Of a DNA stretch of 64,000 nucleotides, positions 44,361 to 56,412 are shown one piece after another (positions within the stretch are counted from its first letter, which is position 1; each line of letters begins with the position of its first letter). Below the pieces are notes generated by a model that saw only the letters and a list, made by a program, of their open reading frames with translations, ran no database searches and was not told the DNA's origin. This DNA is from Leptidea sinapis (lineage: Eukaryota; Arthropoda; Insecta; Lepidoptera; Pieridae). The position numbers were made by a program, and so were the translations under genes. The DNA lies in the NCBI RefSeq assembly GCF_905404315.1, contig NC_066310.1:1116001-1180000 (forward strand), read 5' to 3'.

Positions 44361-46169
44361 TATGAATCAATAATCGTATTATTAATAATTACAAAAAGTA
44401 ACATCTTTATTAGTTAAAAGCAACCAAATATTAAGTGCAAAAAAATACGTAGAATTTGGAGTAGATGCATGCACCCATTCTCTCTCAATTATCTCACAAC
44501 ACTTCCTTATATGGTAATTTGTCAACATATATAATCACAATACCTCAAATAGCGTTGTATGGCTTAGACTTTAGAATTATGGTGGAGAATTGCTAAGCAC
44601 AACACCCGCACTACACTACAAATCACAAAACCTGCCACTTGTAAAATTTAACTTAGATGTAACACACACTATTCTTGATTATTTTTAGTAAGAGAAATGT
44701 GAATAGACGAGAAAAACATTCAAATGATGGTAATATATGATTTTTTGAAAATCATAAAAATCTTGAGACAGAACATAATATGAAGTCCCAGAAAAATTGA
44801 TGAAATAAAATTATTTATAAAAGCTATACCATTACTTACACCGCAACAGTGGCGAATTATTTTGGTAATATGTAGGCAGAAATTCAGGAGCATAGAGTCA
44901 TAAAGGCTTTCTTTGATTTATTTGGTCATAAGACTAGAAAAATAACAAAAACAAGCATCCTTAAAACTGAAACAATGGTAAGTAACAACGCGTTTTCAAT
45001 TTGTGAATCCCAGAAGCCCCAAGTTCGTTATAAAGTTCGGTAGCAAACCCGAATTGATTTACGACTGTACTTTTCACAGGGAAAATGGTCTATCTTAAAC
45101 GTTTGTAAAGATAACGAAAAACTTCAAAAGCTTAATAATTAAAAGAGCATGAATAAATTACGATGGAGTTTAATATAAGCCTACAATAAACCATATTTAA
45201 TAAAAGCAGCGCTAAAGAAAGTCTTTTACGTCTATTTTATGAAGACGCGGAGAAGAAATATATAGACAGAGCAATTTAATCATCCTTTTTATTAAAATAA
45301 AATAGTTCATAAAATGATTCATAATTATATCTATGTATATACGAGTTAAAAAAAATTAAACAGACCATACCATGATTTCACACAAAGTCCGATGATAATA
45401 TAGTAGTTATTATTACTGAAGAAATCAGGAAAGGAAAAAAGAGTGATTAAAGCCATCTAATAATTAATCCATAAATTATTATAATATGAATGTTTTCTTT
45501 CCAATCAATAAAGTCTAAAATATTCAATCATGATGAATTTGTTATTGTGAATTTGATCTTAAATTCAGAGCGTTAAGCAAAAGATCAACACAATAGCAAT
45601 ATATATGCATTATATACTCTATAGTATGGAGATTATTATTTATATAAAATAATAATAGAAGCCCCTTCTAGGCGTTACAATGGCTATGGTAAACATAATA
45701 CGTTATATTTATTTTGAAATATGCTTGCTAAGCGGATATTGAAAATTCTGGCTCATACTCTGTACATAATGCGAGCTTTATCTTTATTTACAGTGATATA
45801 TTTGGATAGCAATTGGTGCATTAAAAATGGATGATTTTCTTGAATAAAATATTCAATATTATTGACGTTTTAAACACATTTTTTTAAAGTGATTTTTACC
45901 GTTACAAATCTAATAATAAGGTACGTAAGATACATAGCAGCTTTAAGAATAACATTAACATTATTGTTGTACTTACAGGCTCCATTTTGTTATATTTTTT
46001 TATTGATCATCTTCTGTAGTCAATAACTCTTGTGTTTCTATCTATTAATTCACATTTATTGACTTACACGTTTAAGGCTTACGTTGAGTATTTTTAAATA
46101 AAATACTTTGTATATTTTGTGAGACGTTGAAGCTGTAACTATTGATTTTAAAGAGTGAGTTTGCCACTT
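44361..46169. other. AT-rich, no gene seen
   Basis: Long, very AT-rich stretch without frames or shared repeats that I can support. Confidence 0.6.
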
Positions 46170-46700
46170 CAAAGTCAAGTCAAAGTCAAAAAATATTTAT
46201 TTACTGTAAAACTTTATAAGTTATCTAGTGCAAGTCAGGATGAAGTACAAAAATTTAAAATAGCATTCAAATGAGTATAACAATATTCATTAACAAAATT
46301 TAGAACATTAATTCCAACTATCTTTATCATTCAAATAATCTGTCACATTATAATAGGCCTTAGATGTTAATTTATTTTTACGATACATTCAAATTTTTTA
46401 ATAGGTAATTTTAATATCATTTGGGATTTTGTTATAAAATGTAACACAATCCACTTTAAAAGATTTAGCAATTTTACGGAGCCTAGTAGAGGGAATTGCA
46501 AGTTTATGTTTGTTTCTAGAATTGACATTATGTACATGACTATTCTTTTTAAATTGGCTAATATGTTTATGAGCGTATAGAAGGTTCTCGTATATGTACT
46601 GGCAATGTACTGTCATAATATTAATTTCACCAAACTTTTCTCTCAATAAATCCCTTGAACGCATTTTATAGAAAGAAAAGAAAACGATAACAAAAAGAAA
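46170..46700 (-). pseudogene. Jockey/CR1-like LINE C-terminus, reverse
   Basis: On the - strand one frame reads LLREKFGEINIMTVHCQYIY, ENLLYAHKHISQFKKNSHVH, NVNSRNKHKLAIPSTRLRKI and KSFKVDCVTFYNKIPNDIK. After an in-frame stop it continues KFECIVKNKLTSKAYYNVTD and YLNDKDSW. This is the C-terminus of a LINE reverse transcriptase in which VxSQYIYxNL, NTRNKxKL and FYNKIP..I are conserved. The 3' UTR ends in TTTGACTTTGACTTGACTTT-type repeats on the - strand near 46170-46195. The family differs from LINE-J. A stop within the last 40 codons disables it. Confidence 0.75.
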
Positions 46701-46730
46701 GTCTAAAAGTCTAGGTAAAATACCTAGGTT

Positions 46731-46835
46731 TTTATGGAAAAGGAGGAATAAACGACCATTCATACGGATCATCTAATAATGAATGACCGTGGTCCATACT
46801 CTCGTGAAACACCAAAGTAGTAAACTCATTGGTGA
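46731..46835 (-). mobile_element. LINE-J 3' tail, reverse
   Basis: TTTTTATGGAAAAGGAGGAA, CGGATCATCTAATAATGAAT and CGTGGTCCATACTCTCGTGA follow the LINE-J 3' order. It lies 3' of the previous LINE in the same orientation. Confidence 0.6.
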
Positions 46836-46989
46836 AAACTAATACTGACAGATCCAGCACCATTTGGATACGATAAAATATATGAACAATACTCGCCAGT
46901 TTACTATTAATTTACTTTTATCAAGGTATTATCACTTGGAAGTCGGCAGACATATTCAATGCCACCATACAAGTTGGATCACGAGCTTG

Positions 46990-47300
46990 CCATAATGGAA
47001 AATAAACCCGATCGTTGCTGCTTGAAGTATGGACAGGATTTCTAGCAAGCGACTTGTGAAGGTTTCGACGGAGCCATTTTGTAACGCACAATGTGAAAAA
47101 GGCACGTAGATTAATTTGGCGTTCGAAAGGTTTTTGACTGTTCTAAAGAGCTATTTGACTCGATGCTTTCCGCTGGTTTCCAGTACCCGGAATCATAAAC
47201 AGTGATTTCTTCTTTCTGTCAGATTTTCAGAAATCTTTATTCCACGTACAACCTTCCTTTGGGAACGATCATCGCTCAACTTAAAAGTAGTGAATTATTT
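46990..47300 (+). pseudogene. Diverged LINE-J-like C-terminus
   Basis: A + frame near 47220 reads RFSEIFIPRTTFLWERSSLN, matching the FSRSFLPRTTxLWNELS block. Upstream, in another frame, TVLKSYLTRCFPLVSS corresponds to the CSEELFHLIPAAEF block. The nucleotide text GACTGTTCTAAAGAGCTATT / TGACTCGATGCTTTCC supports this. It is more diverged than the other copies and may be a sister family. Confidence 0.5.
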
Positions 47301-47853
47301 TATAGCAAGAGTTTCTTATACTACAGTATAAAGTATGTTACTTTTAAGTAATCTAAAATAAGAAATAAACTTTAAGGTTTAAACAAGAAAATATGAATAA
47401 TCCTGGTCTGTATGCCTATGCAAAAAAAGGTCTTGTATCGTCAACTGCTCCTCATCAGACCAGTACATGGAAGGATAGAAGGGTGGATAGATAAATCTAT
47501 AAAAAGATGAATAGATACAAATGATCACTCATGAAAAGGCTTATAATTTAATGCTGATTTTGGATGCAGTTTTATCGACATAGCTCTATCTAAACTGTAC
47601 TTCAACTATGGCATCAACATTATTGTGTGTTGTTTGATTCCCAGAAAGTAAAGGGTAATTGTTATTTATTACTATTGATTACATATCGACTATTGAATAC
47701 AGCCATAGATTTTAGTTTTGATTTTGGGCAAACAAGATCTTATTCCGACTATTCAACCAAATTTGTAATATTTTGATGAGCAAACAGTACAATAGGTCTA
47801 ACTTGTTTACTTCTTAATGGATAACAACACATTTAGATTAGGGAATAGATTTT
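47301..47853. other. No gene seen
   Basis: AT-rich sequence without supported features. Confidence 0.55.
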
Positions 47854-48160
47854 TACCAGTAGGAGGCTCCTTTGCACAGGATGCCAGCTAGATTATGGGC
47901 ACCACAACAACGCCTATTTCTGCCGTAAAGTAGTAATGTTATTGTGTTTCAGTCTGAAGGGCGCTGTAGCTAGTGAAATTACTGTGCAAATAAGACTTAA
48001 CACCTTGTGTCTCAAGATGATGAGCGCGATTGTAGTTCTATACTGATATCTTGGGGTTTTTCAAGAATCCTGAGCGGCATTGCATTGTAATGGGCAGTGC
48101 GTATCAATTACCATCAGCTGAACGTCCTGCTGATCTCGTCCTTTATATTCATAAAAAAAA
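47854..48160 (+). repeat. Repeat A copy, full length
   Basis: TACCAGTAGGAGGCTCCTTT, GCACAGGATGCCAGCTAGAT, GTCTGAAGGGCGCTGTAGCT, the stem-loop region and the end ATTCATAAAAAAAACAC. All blocks are present; part of the T-TACAC block is shortened. Confidence 0.85.
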
Positions 48161-48190
48161 CACATTTCTAAAACCTATAACCACATTTTT

Positions 48191-48348
48191 GAGACTTAAC
48201 ATGTTATGTCTCAAGGTGAAGAGCGCAATTGTAGTGCGTTCAGATTTTTTAGGGTTTTTCAAGAATCCTGAGCGGCACATGGGCAGGGCGTATCAATTAC
48301 CATCAGCTGAACGTCCTGCTCATCTCGTCCTTATTTTCATAAAAAAAG
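48191..48348 (+). repeat. Repeat A 3' half, tandem duplicate
   Basis: It begins TTGAGACTTAACATGTTATG and ends TTATTTTCATAAAAAAAGCA. Both this half and the preceding full copy are followed by ACATT.CTAAAACCTA..ACCACATT, so element and flank were duplicated together. Confidence 0.8.
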
Positions 48349-49537
48349 CACATTACTAAAACCTAAACCACATTCAACGTTATTATTATAGATATCACCA
48401 AGTTCGTTTTGTCATTGATGTTCTCGGTGTAAATACCTGCGCTATCACTGTTACCAACCTGTTCTATTAGTTTGTCGAACAATATAAAAGGGAGACCCAA
48501 TTGCTATACGGGAAAAAAGGGGTGCTACAGTAGAACACAGTGGATATTCTGTATTTTATTTGTGTATTGAAGTCAAAGTATATTGTGGGGGTGCAGAATG
48601 TTGTGATCCCCAACTTCCAAATTTTTTATTACCACCAGGAGTGTAGAAGTGTTGGGAAAATAATTCTTATATAGCAGATATATTATGCTAATTTGTTGGT
48701 GTAGTGACTTTCACTAATATATTTTCACATATTTAGCATTAAATCTAATTAAATAACAGATTATTTTCTTTAAATATTATAAACATAAGTACTTATCCAT
48801 TTTCCCATAAATCTGCTATAAACAGTGAATTTAAGTCAATGCATGTGTTAGTGGCTGTGACATGTCTTAAGTTTCATATGAAAATGCGTAAAAAATTCCC
48901 CATCTTATTATAAGGCCATTTGAAAATTATTAGTAACAATCATTATCCAGTCCAACATTTTAACACTGTCTAGATCCGTAACTCTTGTTATAAAATATGT
49001 GGCATCCATAATCCACTAGTAGAGCATCCAATTAGTCTGACTGATCACTCCGAGCCAGTTATACAAAATAATGAAATTACAGTGAAATATACTAAACTTT
49101 GTTGGTATAGTGACTTTAACTAATCCATTTTGACACATTTTGCATTAAATCTAATTAAAAGTGGCATATATAAACATACATATATCGGGAACACCAATAG
49201 TCCGTAAAACAATTACGTCCCCTTTTGTATAATTGTCATAAATGTTGTTATAAAGCAGGTGGGGTTGAGTTATTGAGCTATGTTCAATCAAAGAGAGCCT
49301 AACTCGGCAGTGCCTTAGTACGTCAAACGTGGTCGCTGTCGTCATCACCGACACTGTGTTTGTTACATTAGAAATATGCTCCCTAGATACACAAATGATT
49401 TTCCCTATCAGATTTATATAGATCTTCAGCAATAATATATACTTTTGCCTATAAATCTATATAACAATTATCAAAATACTTTAAATGTATTCACACCAAA
49501 ACGTATATAATATTTTTATCTTTATTACCTACTTCGT
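48349..49537. other. No gene seen
   Basis: Two similar passages, near 48690-48740 and 49105-49150 (GTGACTTT.ACTAAT..ATTTT and CATTAAATCTAATTAAA), form a loose direct repeat about 410 bp apart. No gene is supported. Confidence 0.45.
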
Positions 49538-50085
49538 TTGTATTCAATACTGTATAACATACGCGTCAGAAGCAGGTTTCATTTCACCCATCCCGAGCAC
49601 GCAAGTTCTGAGCGCTGTCGAAGCTTCCCTCTATTATTTCACCCAGCCGTACCTGCCGCCCTGCAAATGGAGAAAAAGATGTCCACAACCACGCAAATAC
49701 GACAAAAGAGACGGAAAGAGACCGCCAACCATCGCTGTGTCTATGCCTTAAGAATATTTCGCATACAAAATGTTCGGCGGGCTCTGTTTTCCTTGGGCCT
49801 AAAGAAGTCTAATGGATTAGCCGGCTTTTCAAACAGTGTGCTAATAACATATTCCCTGAGAATTCATATTGTAAAGGCTTAGTCCCATACTCGTGGAAGT
49901 TAGCCCAAGTCCAACCTATCCTCTATCCTATCCGTAATAAAGGTACAACCCCAATTACGAATAGTATCGTGAACCACCAGCTCTTGACAAATCTTGAGGA
50001 ACTTATTGATTAATGACCAGCAGTACGTCTGTCACCATTGGCAATCACCTGGTGATCTTGTATGGTGTATCTAATAGACTAGGTG
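49538..50085 (+). pseudogene. LINE-J reverse transcriptase N-terminal part
   Basis: The frame from 49538 reads RSRFHFTHPEHASSERCRSF, LLFHPAVPAALQMEKKMSTT, TQIRQKRRKETANHRCVYAL and RIFRIQNVRRALFSLGLKKS, then NGLAGFSNSVL. This is the linker and start of the reverse-transcriptase domain (VRRALxSLxxxKSxGxDGFSxxVLK). After frame breaks, SWKLAQVQPILYPIRNKG corresponds to the SWKxAxVxPIPKKG block, and RQYVCHHWQSPGDLV to DRQYGFRHGRSAGDLL. It therefore covers the part of LINE-J that precedes the fragments at 1399 and 4123. It stops before the catalytic motif. Confidence 0.7.
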
Positions 50086-50104
50086 GTGGTTATCGTATGT
50101 ATTT

Positions 50105-50172
50105 TTTTTTGACATTCATAAGTGTCATTTCCGTGACCTACATGAATAAAGTGTTTTTGAATTTGAATTTAA
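50105..50172 (+). mobile_element. LINE 3' tail (AATAAAGTG type)
   Basis: AAGTGTCATTTCCGTGACCT, ACATGAATAAAGTGTTTTTG and AATTTGAATTT match, in opposite orientation, the tails at 14646-14960. It abuts the previous LINE-J fragment, so this is a junction of two different LINEs. Confidence 0.6.
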
Positions 50173-52572
50173 CTGAGTAGCAGGTACCTCTATTGAGGCA
50201 GGGCTTGTTAACTTTCTGACAATCCTAGTCCTTATATGGTTGCAGTAATTGATGTGATACTATAATACATCGCTATTCTGATACTAATCTATGAAGGACC
50301 GACCGGTGACAGATCACAATCCTGGCTTAAAGCGTCAATTGGGGCAGCAGCTGACTGCTGAACCTGGCTTGCGGCCCTGACACAAAGCATCCGGACAGTA
50401 AAGTTCTGAAGAGGAACTATGACGGCAAATCACACGAAAGAAGTCTTTGATTTGTCGCCCCATGAAATTATAGTCATAATTGTTTTAATTTTGTGAGTGG
50501 GCAATTATAATGCCAATTTCCTTTTCTATTATAAATTTCAAAACAAAATTAACTTATTTTATCCTTGTTGTTATTTGGAAACAAAATACCACACACTTCC
50601 ATATAGATAAGCAAAGTCGGAAAACTCATAAAGTTATTGCTTTCTATAATAATGATAAACAGATAATAATAAATATGGACAGACGACGAAATAAATATTA
50701 GACAATAGTGTGCTCGTGACTGAGCTGTGTAGTGATGTTCTACAAGATGTCGATAAACAGTCATATCGATAAACTTTTGCCATATTTTATAATCTTAAAT
50801 TACAAAATAGAAATAAAGACTTAACAAAATTATTTAAAACTTAAAATAAATATTTAGTTAAACTTGTAGACCTAGATAGATCTTGATGATATAATTTATT
50901 TTATTATTCAAAAAGCCTTCTATTAGAAAGTCATAAACTCTGTTTCTGTAAATATTAATTCTATTAAATATTACATACTTTAAAAAAAACTACTTACACC
51001 CAACTTGGTATAGCTGGAACGCACTTATATTGAAAGAACGCAAGTCACTTACCAATTTATCTACTTATTTATTAGTATAATTTTAGTTTAAACTTATTAT
51101 TTTATATGCCATCGTAACTTCTGACCTCATAACTTTATATTATCTCTATGAGATTGACGAAGAAAACTTACAATTTATTTAAACCAACAAAAACCTTTAA
51201 TGTAATGAAAATAAAACCAAAAATATCAACAATTCTCTTAATTCAACCAGTAAAAGCATCGACCTAATCTAATATAATGCGGTAAACGTAGAATATTCCA
51301 CAAATTTTCTTATTTTGTCATCGACAAAGCCTTGATTTAAAGCTCAAAGCTAGATCGTGTCCATACATTAAAGCATTCACAGCGCTAATACAATTCATTG
51401 TACAAGGATCCCCACAATAGCCAATATATCTTCGCCTCCGACTCCCCGCTATTACTCAACAAACATCGATAACTCAGGGGAATTGGGAACGAGCCTAGAG
51501 CTCAATATAAATTGGTTATGATCATCCTTCGTACACATATCGACGAGTGTAAAATGAGCTATAGAATGCATACAATGCCTCCACAATGCATTGCTGTGAT
51601 AGCTCATAATAGATTGGTTTATTCAATCACATGAAGCCTCTATACGATTTATTATTTAAAGAAATTTTGCTTTGCAATTTTCTCCTTGAGCTCTTTAAGT
51701 ACAAAATTTTATCTTCAATCAAAGTGCAGGATCACGAAATTATTACAAATTGAATTGAGGAAGAAACATTGGTCAGACAAAAATAAGATATAATTTAAAG
51801 ATAAAGAAATTTCAACTGCGTTTTAAAAACTCTAGAATTAGTTTAGTGTCTAGTGATATTTTATATGATTACTCGTTAGTGACCGATGTTCTTCACTTCC
51901 AAAATGAATTTATATAAAATTTCGTATCAAAAAACATATTTTTTGTTAATTTTGAAATTTTATATATTTAAGTTTAATTTATAGTGCTGTATAATTTCGT
52001 TATCCCTGTTCTTGCAGTGAACGCATATTGTTTTCTTGTTATGAAACAATGTCACAGCAAAACTGTTAAACTGGGCATCAAAATTTTTCCTCGTAGAATT
52101 AATCACTTAAAAATTTTTAAATTTAAAATAATATATAAAAACTATTTTATTCATTACGAACAATCAATGTGACAATATACATAAATTTTTATTAGTTTAG
52201 CCACGTTTAAAATTTTAAACAATACAATTTTAATTAAAACCGACATCAATAAAGATTTAACAATAAATGTAATTTAATAATAATTAGTTTTGATCATTGA
52301 TTTCGTATTGGAAACTATTATTTACCTCGTTATTGTAAGTGTTAGTTCATATCTTGCTACTGAATTTTGTATCTGAATATATTTACATTACAATACATCT
52401 CCGATGACATTTTTATGTTAATCATGACCTGAACTGGCATTCAAGATGAGCTCCACATCTGAACTCTTCACCGGTCAATAGGACAGGCACTAAGTTTATG
52501 TACGCATTAATGACTGATGCCGCTCTCTGTTGTCATCATGATAATATTACTACTACTTAGCTACAACCCGAC
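50173..52572. other. No gene seen
   Basis: A moderately GC-richer passage at 50280-50470 (for example GACCGACCGGTGACAGATCA and GGGGCAGCAGCTGACTGCTG) has a relic-like look but no match I can name. The rest is AT-rich. Confidence 0.5.
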
Positions 52573-52662
52573 ACATATCAAGATTAATGAACCTTACGTC
52601 ACTCGAACGATTGGCTCAGTGGAAGTACGCTCGAACGGAACACAAATTAAATTTGTGTGACT
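52573..52662 (+). repeat. Repeat B copy, degraded
   Basis: TTACGTCACTCGAACGATTG followed by GCTCAGTGGAAGTACGCTCG is the A-box half. The B box is gone and AACACAAATTAAATTTGTGT follows. Confidence 0.6.
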
Positions 52663-52854
52663 ACTACTTTCAATGGCTCCTTACTCCTCAACAACACTAA
52701 CCGCGCCGACATTTCTAAGAAATGGTGTGGAAAGTTTTATTAAATAAATAAACTAATAATAATATTAACTCACTTTTACACGAATTACCTTGCCCGTAGG
52801 CATAGTCGTACTATGTGTGGAAGGACATAGGTATTTAATATAACTCACGTTAAC

Positions 52855-52985
52855 ATATTATATAAACATCCATGATTTGGAAAAAAACATTCATAACGTT
52901 CAATAAATAAATGTTTGTACCGGAACCTATAAATCAGTATGCGGAGTTACTAACCACTGTGCCATAACACGGTGCGTCATAAAAA
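52855..52985 (-). repeat. SINE C copy, reverse, diverged
   Basis: ACATCCATGATTTGGAAAAA, ATTCATAACGTTCAATAAAT and ATGTTTGTACCGGAACCTAT follow the order seen in reverse at 31980. ACTAACCACTGTGCCA near 52960 is an A-box-like remnant in reverse. Confidence 0.5.
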
Positions 52986-53539
52986 AAATGCACATTTTTT
53001 TTTAAATCAATATTTAAATATTTATAAAGCAAATAATGATAAAATTAAAACTTTTATTTTATTTATTTTCAATCAAATTCAGGTATCTGACCCGTCTACT
53101 TTGGAGAAATAAAACTATAAATTAGGATTACTGATTCTACAATTGATGAACAGTTCAAAACTAGACTCACTCTCACACTAAAAATTGTCTTAAGCAAAAC
53201 TATACCTACGCGTGTATTAGACTTATTCTGTTGTGTTTCAACCGCGCTTTGAATACAACGCCAAGCAATAACAAGGTGTTCAGTGAAAAACTATCCAAAT
53301 AACAGAATTTGCAAATTAAAAAGAATTGAGTGTCGTATTTCAGTTTCCTTTATCCCTAGAAAGATAAATTTAATTTTAAGTACATAAAAGATAACCATAC
53401 GCTTCGGAGGCGCATACTATAACTCAATTGAGGTTTTCTTTTATCATTTATTTAGTCAAATCGTTTGAGTTTACATTGATTTAAACAGTGTCAACATGTT
53501 TCTTGCCACTTCTTCTCATCAGCGTCCAACTTTCCCGAA
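52986..53539. other. No gene seen
   Basis: AT-rich sequence without supported features. Confidence 0.55.
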
Positions 53540-53605
53540 ACAGTGCTCTGTGAACTACTGGATCACAAGGAGTTGCGTAGAGACGTTGCTTCATCGTGTG
53601 TCATC
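53540..53605 (+). pseudogene. LINE-J short internal fragment
   Basis: The + frame reads VLCELLDHKELRRDVASSCV, which matches the VLCERLDHLALRRDVASLCV block after the reverse-transcriptase palm. The match is short but specific. Nothing of the element is recognisable on either side. Confidence 0.6.
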
Positions 53606-53978
53606 CGCATTTTAATCAGTTATGGATTTTCAGCTCTGCTTTCCCTTATCCCCATAAAATAAACCACATTATAGACATACATATACACTACTGTCTCATA
53701 CATTAAGCTCCCTAGCTACTTACTCCTCAGACTACTAGTCGAATGAGCGAAAATTGTAAGATACATAGTCACAGAACAAAAGCGTCGGTTTTTTTTTCGA
53801 GAGGAGGAAAATACATTCACGTATTGAAGGCCCCGAAACGATATAGGACGTGGGCCGTGGAGGGCGCAAAGACTACGCACCAACAGTGGCGGGGCGTCTC
53901 CTAAGGAGACTCCAACCTCGGACCGGCTGTATGCATGTGGGAAGGCGTCGGGGGAAAAGCGTCGGTGTCGTAATAGCT
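53606..53978. other. No gene seen; GC-rich patch 53850-53970
   Basis: A GC-rich passage (for example GGGCCGTGGAGGGCGCAAAG and GGCGGGGCGTCTCC) lies directly before repeat A. The frame through it encodes an arginine- and glycine-rich text without a known domain. Confidence 0.45.
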
Positions 53979-54294
53979 ACCACTAGTGGAACGTTCCTTT
54001 GCACAGGATGCCGGCTAGATTTTGGCTACCACAACGGCGCCTATTTCTGCCATGAAGCAGTAATGTATAAACATGACTGTGTTTCGGTCTGAAGGGCGCC
54101 GTAGCTAGTGAAATTACTGGGCAAATGAGACTTAACATCTTACGTTTCAAGGTGACGAGCGCAATTGTAGTGCCGCTGAGAATTGTTGAGTTTTTCAAGA
54201 ATCCTGAGCGGTACTGCATTGTAATGGACAGGGCGTATCAATTACCGTCAGCTGAACGCCCTGCTTGTCTCGTCCCTTATTTTCATAAAAAAAA
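53979..54294 (+). repeat. Repeat A copy, full length
   Basis: This is one of the best-preserved copies: TTTGCACAGGATGCCGGCTA, ACCACAACGGCGCCTATTTC, CGGTCTGAAGGGCGCCGTAG, GACTTAACATCTTACGTTTC, the stem-loop GCCGCTGAGAATTGTTGAGT / ATCCTGAGCGGT and the end TTATTTTCATAAAAAAAAG. Confidence 0.9.
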
Positions 54295-54765
54295 GATAGA
54301 ACCGTTGAGTCTCACGATGGAGCTCCAGGTTCGAGGTTCTATTCTCACACGCCATCTGCCAACGTGATTTCGTTTTTCGAAATCATGACTTCAAGAATGT
54401 ACGTCATTATCCAACACGAGCTGATCATACTGACCGCTATATCGTTGTTCAGTAACAATGAGAGTGTTAAGGTTACAACGAAGTCTAACGTAGATTCTTA
54501 TCTCTGCCTACCGCGTCCATTACAATTGTTCCCGCTGTGACCTTTAACATTTTTTGGTGCGATGGATTTAATTTATGTTTTTTCTGACAAAACTAATGTG
54601 ATTGATGGTAGCGTTGTAATCTGATGAAGTCAAAGTTTTAAATCTGAGGTTACGAAGGACAACGGGAAGGTCACCGACAGATTCCGCATGTTAAATGCAA
54701 GAAATAAATAAACAATTTGCTTTAACTATGGGATATGACATATGGGATATAATATAAACAAATAG
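54295..54765. other. No gene seen
   Basis: Nothing supported. Confidence 0.55.
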
Positions 54766-55400
54766 AGTACGTTAACGAATATGTGTATTTCGGTAAATAA
54801 GTCTCTTCCAGCATGAATAGCAATGGAGAAAAGGTAGACCGAAGAGTGAACATAACTTGGAAAAAATTTATTTCGGTAAATAAGTCTCTTCCAGCATGAA
54901 TAGCAATGGAGAAAAGGTAGACCGAAGAGTGAACATAACTTGGAAAAAATTTTGGGCACAAACAGAAATTCTCAAAGGAGATTACAGTTGGGCACAAAAA
55001 AAGATTGTAATGGAAAAATGAAGGAAGTCAAACATGGGTTTACATAAATAAAATAAAAAACAAAATAACATCAACCCAAAGAGCAATGGAATTAAAGCAA
55101 ATACAAAAAAATTAAAGCGAAATTATGAGAAAAAAATCCAAGCTTTCAGATGCTCTTGAACATGCTTTAAAGCAAAAATGGCAGTGGGCTGGACATATCT
55201 GCAGAGTAAAAGACAAAAGATAGACTCTGAAGGTTACAAAATGGAAGGGGCCGATAAAAAGACAAGTCGGAAGACCCAAGAGATGGTGGGTTGATGACAT
55301 AAAAGCGATAGCGGGAAAGAAATGGATGAAAGCAGGACAGGATAGAGAACGATTGATAAATATGGGTCCTCCATATTTTTTTACCCGAAAGGAGTTCGTT
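54766..55400 (+). pseudogene. RTE-like LINE C-terminal half
   Basis: The + text near 54775 reads NEYVYFGK followed by a stop, NSNGEKVDRRVNITWKKFWA and QTEILKGDYS. This is the EYVYLGxxxSL...xExxRRI..xWxxFW block of RTE-like reverse transcriptases. From 55125 it continues KKSKLSDALEHALKQKWQWA, GHICRVKDKR, a stop, then KWKGPIKRQVGRPKRWWVDD and IKAIAGKKWMKAGQDRERLI. This is the WxWAGHIxRxxDxRW ... GRPxxRWxDDIxxxAGxxWxxxAQDR block. The reverse-transcriptase palm is missing, and the middle (54960-55120) is eroded. Stops and an 83-bp tandem duplication disable it. Confidence 0.75.
54787..54952. repeat. 83-bp tandem duplication, two copies
   Basis: The 83-bp unit starting ATTTCGGTAAATAAGTCTCT occurs at 54787-54869 and again at 54870-54952 without a visible difference. 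It lies within the RTE relic and shifts its frame (83 is not a multiple of 3). Confidence 0.9.
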
Positions 55401-56178
55401 TCAAAAAAAAAAATAGTATTAGCTGTACTAACTTAGCTTACTTTAGAATTAAGTATTGAATTTAAGTTCAAAATCTTATTAATACAAAAACAAAATATAA
55501 AAAGTGATTCGGATATTATTGTTTATTATTATATAGGGATATGATTTTTTAAGGTTATTCATAAAAATTTCGTGTCAAAATTCTTGTACGCTATGGACTC
55601 AAACAGTACTAAACCGATTTTCATGTAATTTTGTACACTGTGGCGATAAGGTCGACTAAATGTTCTACCATAATTATTATTTTATACATACTAATTGTAA
55701 CTTTATTTCCATGTTCAGTGCAATAAATAATTTTCATTCATTCAATCATACACTGAGTGCAGTAGGGTTTAACTTGTATGAACATTTTTTAGGATAAAGT
55801 ACAGTTTTGCAGTGTTTTCTATGCAAAAATTAGGTTCTAGGGTGATAATATTGTTCATAGGACGGATTGGTGTTTACTGTTTTGAGTATTATTGATAAAA
55901 TAAAAAAAAAAAGGTTTTTTAAATAATTATTTAGGGTGTGGGGGCTCAGTTGGCCTAAATTATATAATTTTTCTGTATGTTCTGTATTATATCCCCTAAC
56001 CCTTAACAGTTGGTTAATTAATAGTTAAGATTTACAGTAGGTAGCGCTCAGGATTTGATTTTGGAATGTTTCTGATTTTTTCTTGGATCTTACTTATACT
56101 TAGGATAAAATATTTATTGGCAATTTTGATCCCAGTGCCTTTTACGTAACAGAGAAAGAAAAAACGTGAAAGAGATAC
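55401..56178. other. No gene seen
   Basis: AT-rich sequence without supported features. Confidence 0.55.
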
Positions 56179-56412
56179 CAGCATCAGCACAGGATGCCGG
56201 ATAGGTGCGAAGTGAAGCAGTAATGTGCGAGCTTAGTTTTGTTGAGAATGAAATTAATTCAAATGAGAATTAACATCTTATATCTTAAGATGACGAGCGT
56301 AATTGGGATGCCACTCAGAATTTTGGACTCAGTAAAGAAAGGCTTCAGGCACTGCATGGTAATCTTATCACTTACCATCAGGTTAAGGGTGTCATCTCGT
56401 CACTTTCTTACA
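56179..56412 (+). repeat. Repeat A copy, old and diverged
   Basis: GCACAGGATGCCGGATAGGT, GTGAAGCAGTAATGTGCGAG, GAGAATTAACATCTTATATC, TTAAGATGACGAGCGTAATT, CCACTCAGAATTTTGGACTC and ATCTCGTCACTTTCTTAC. All main blocks are in order, with many changes and deletions. Confidence 0.7.
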
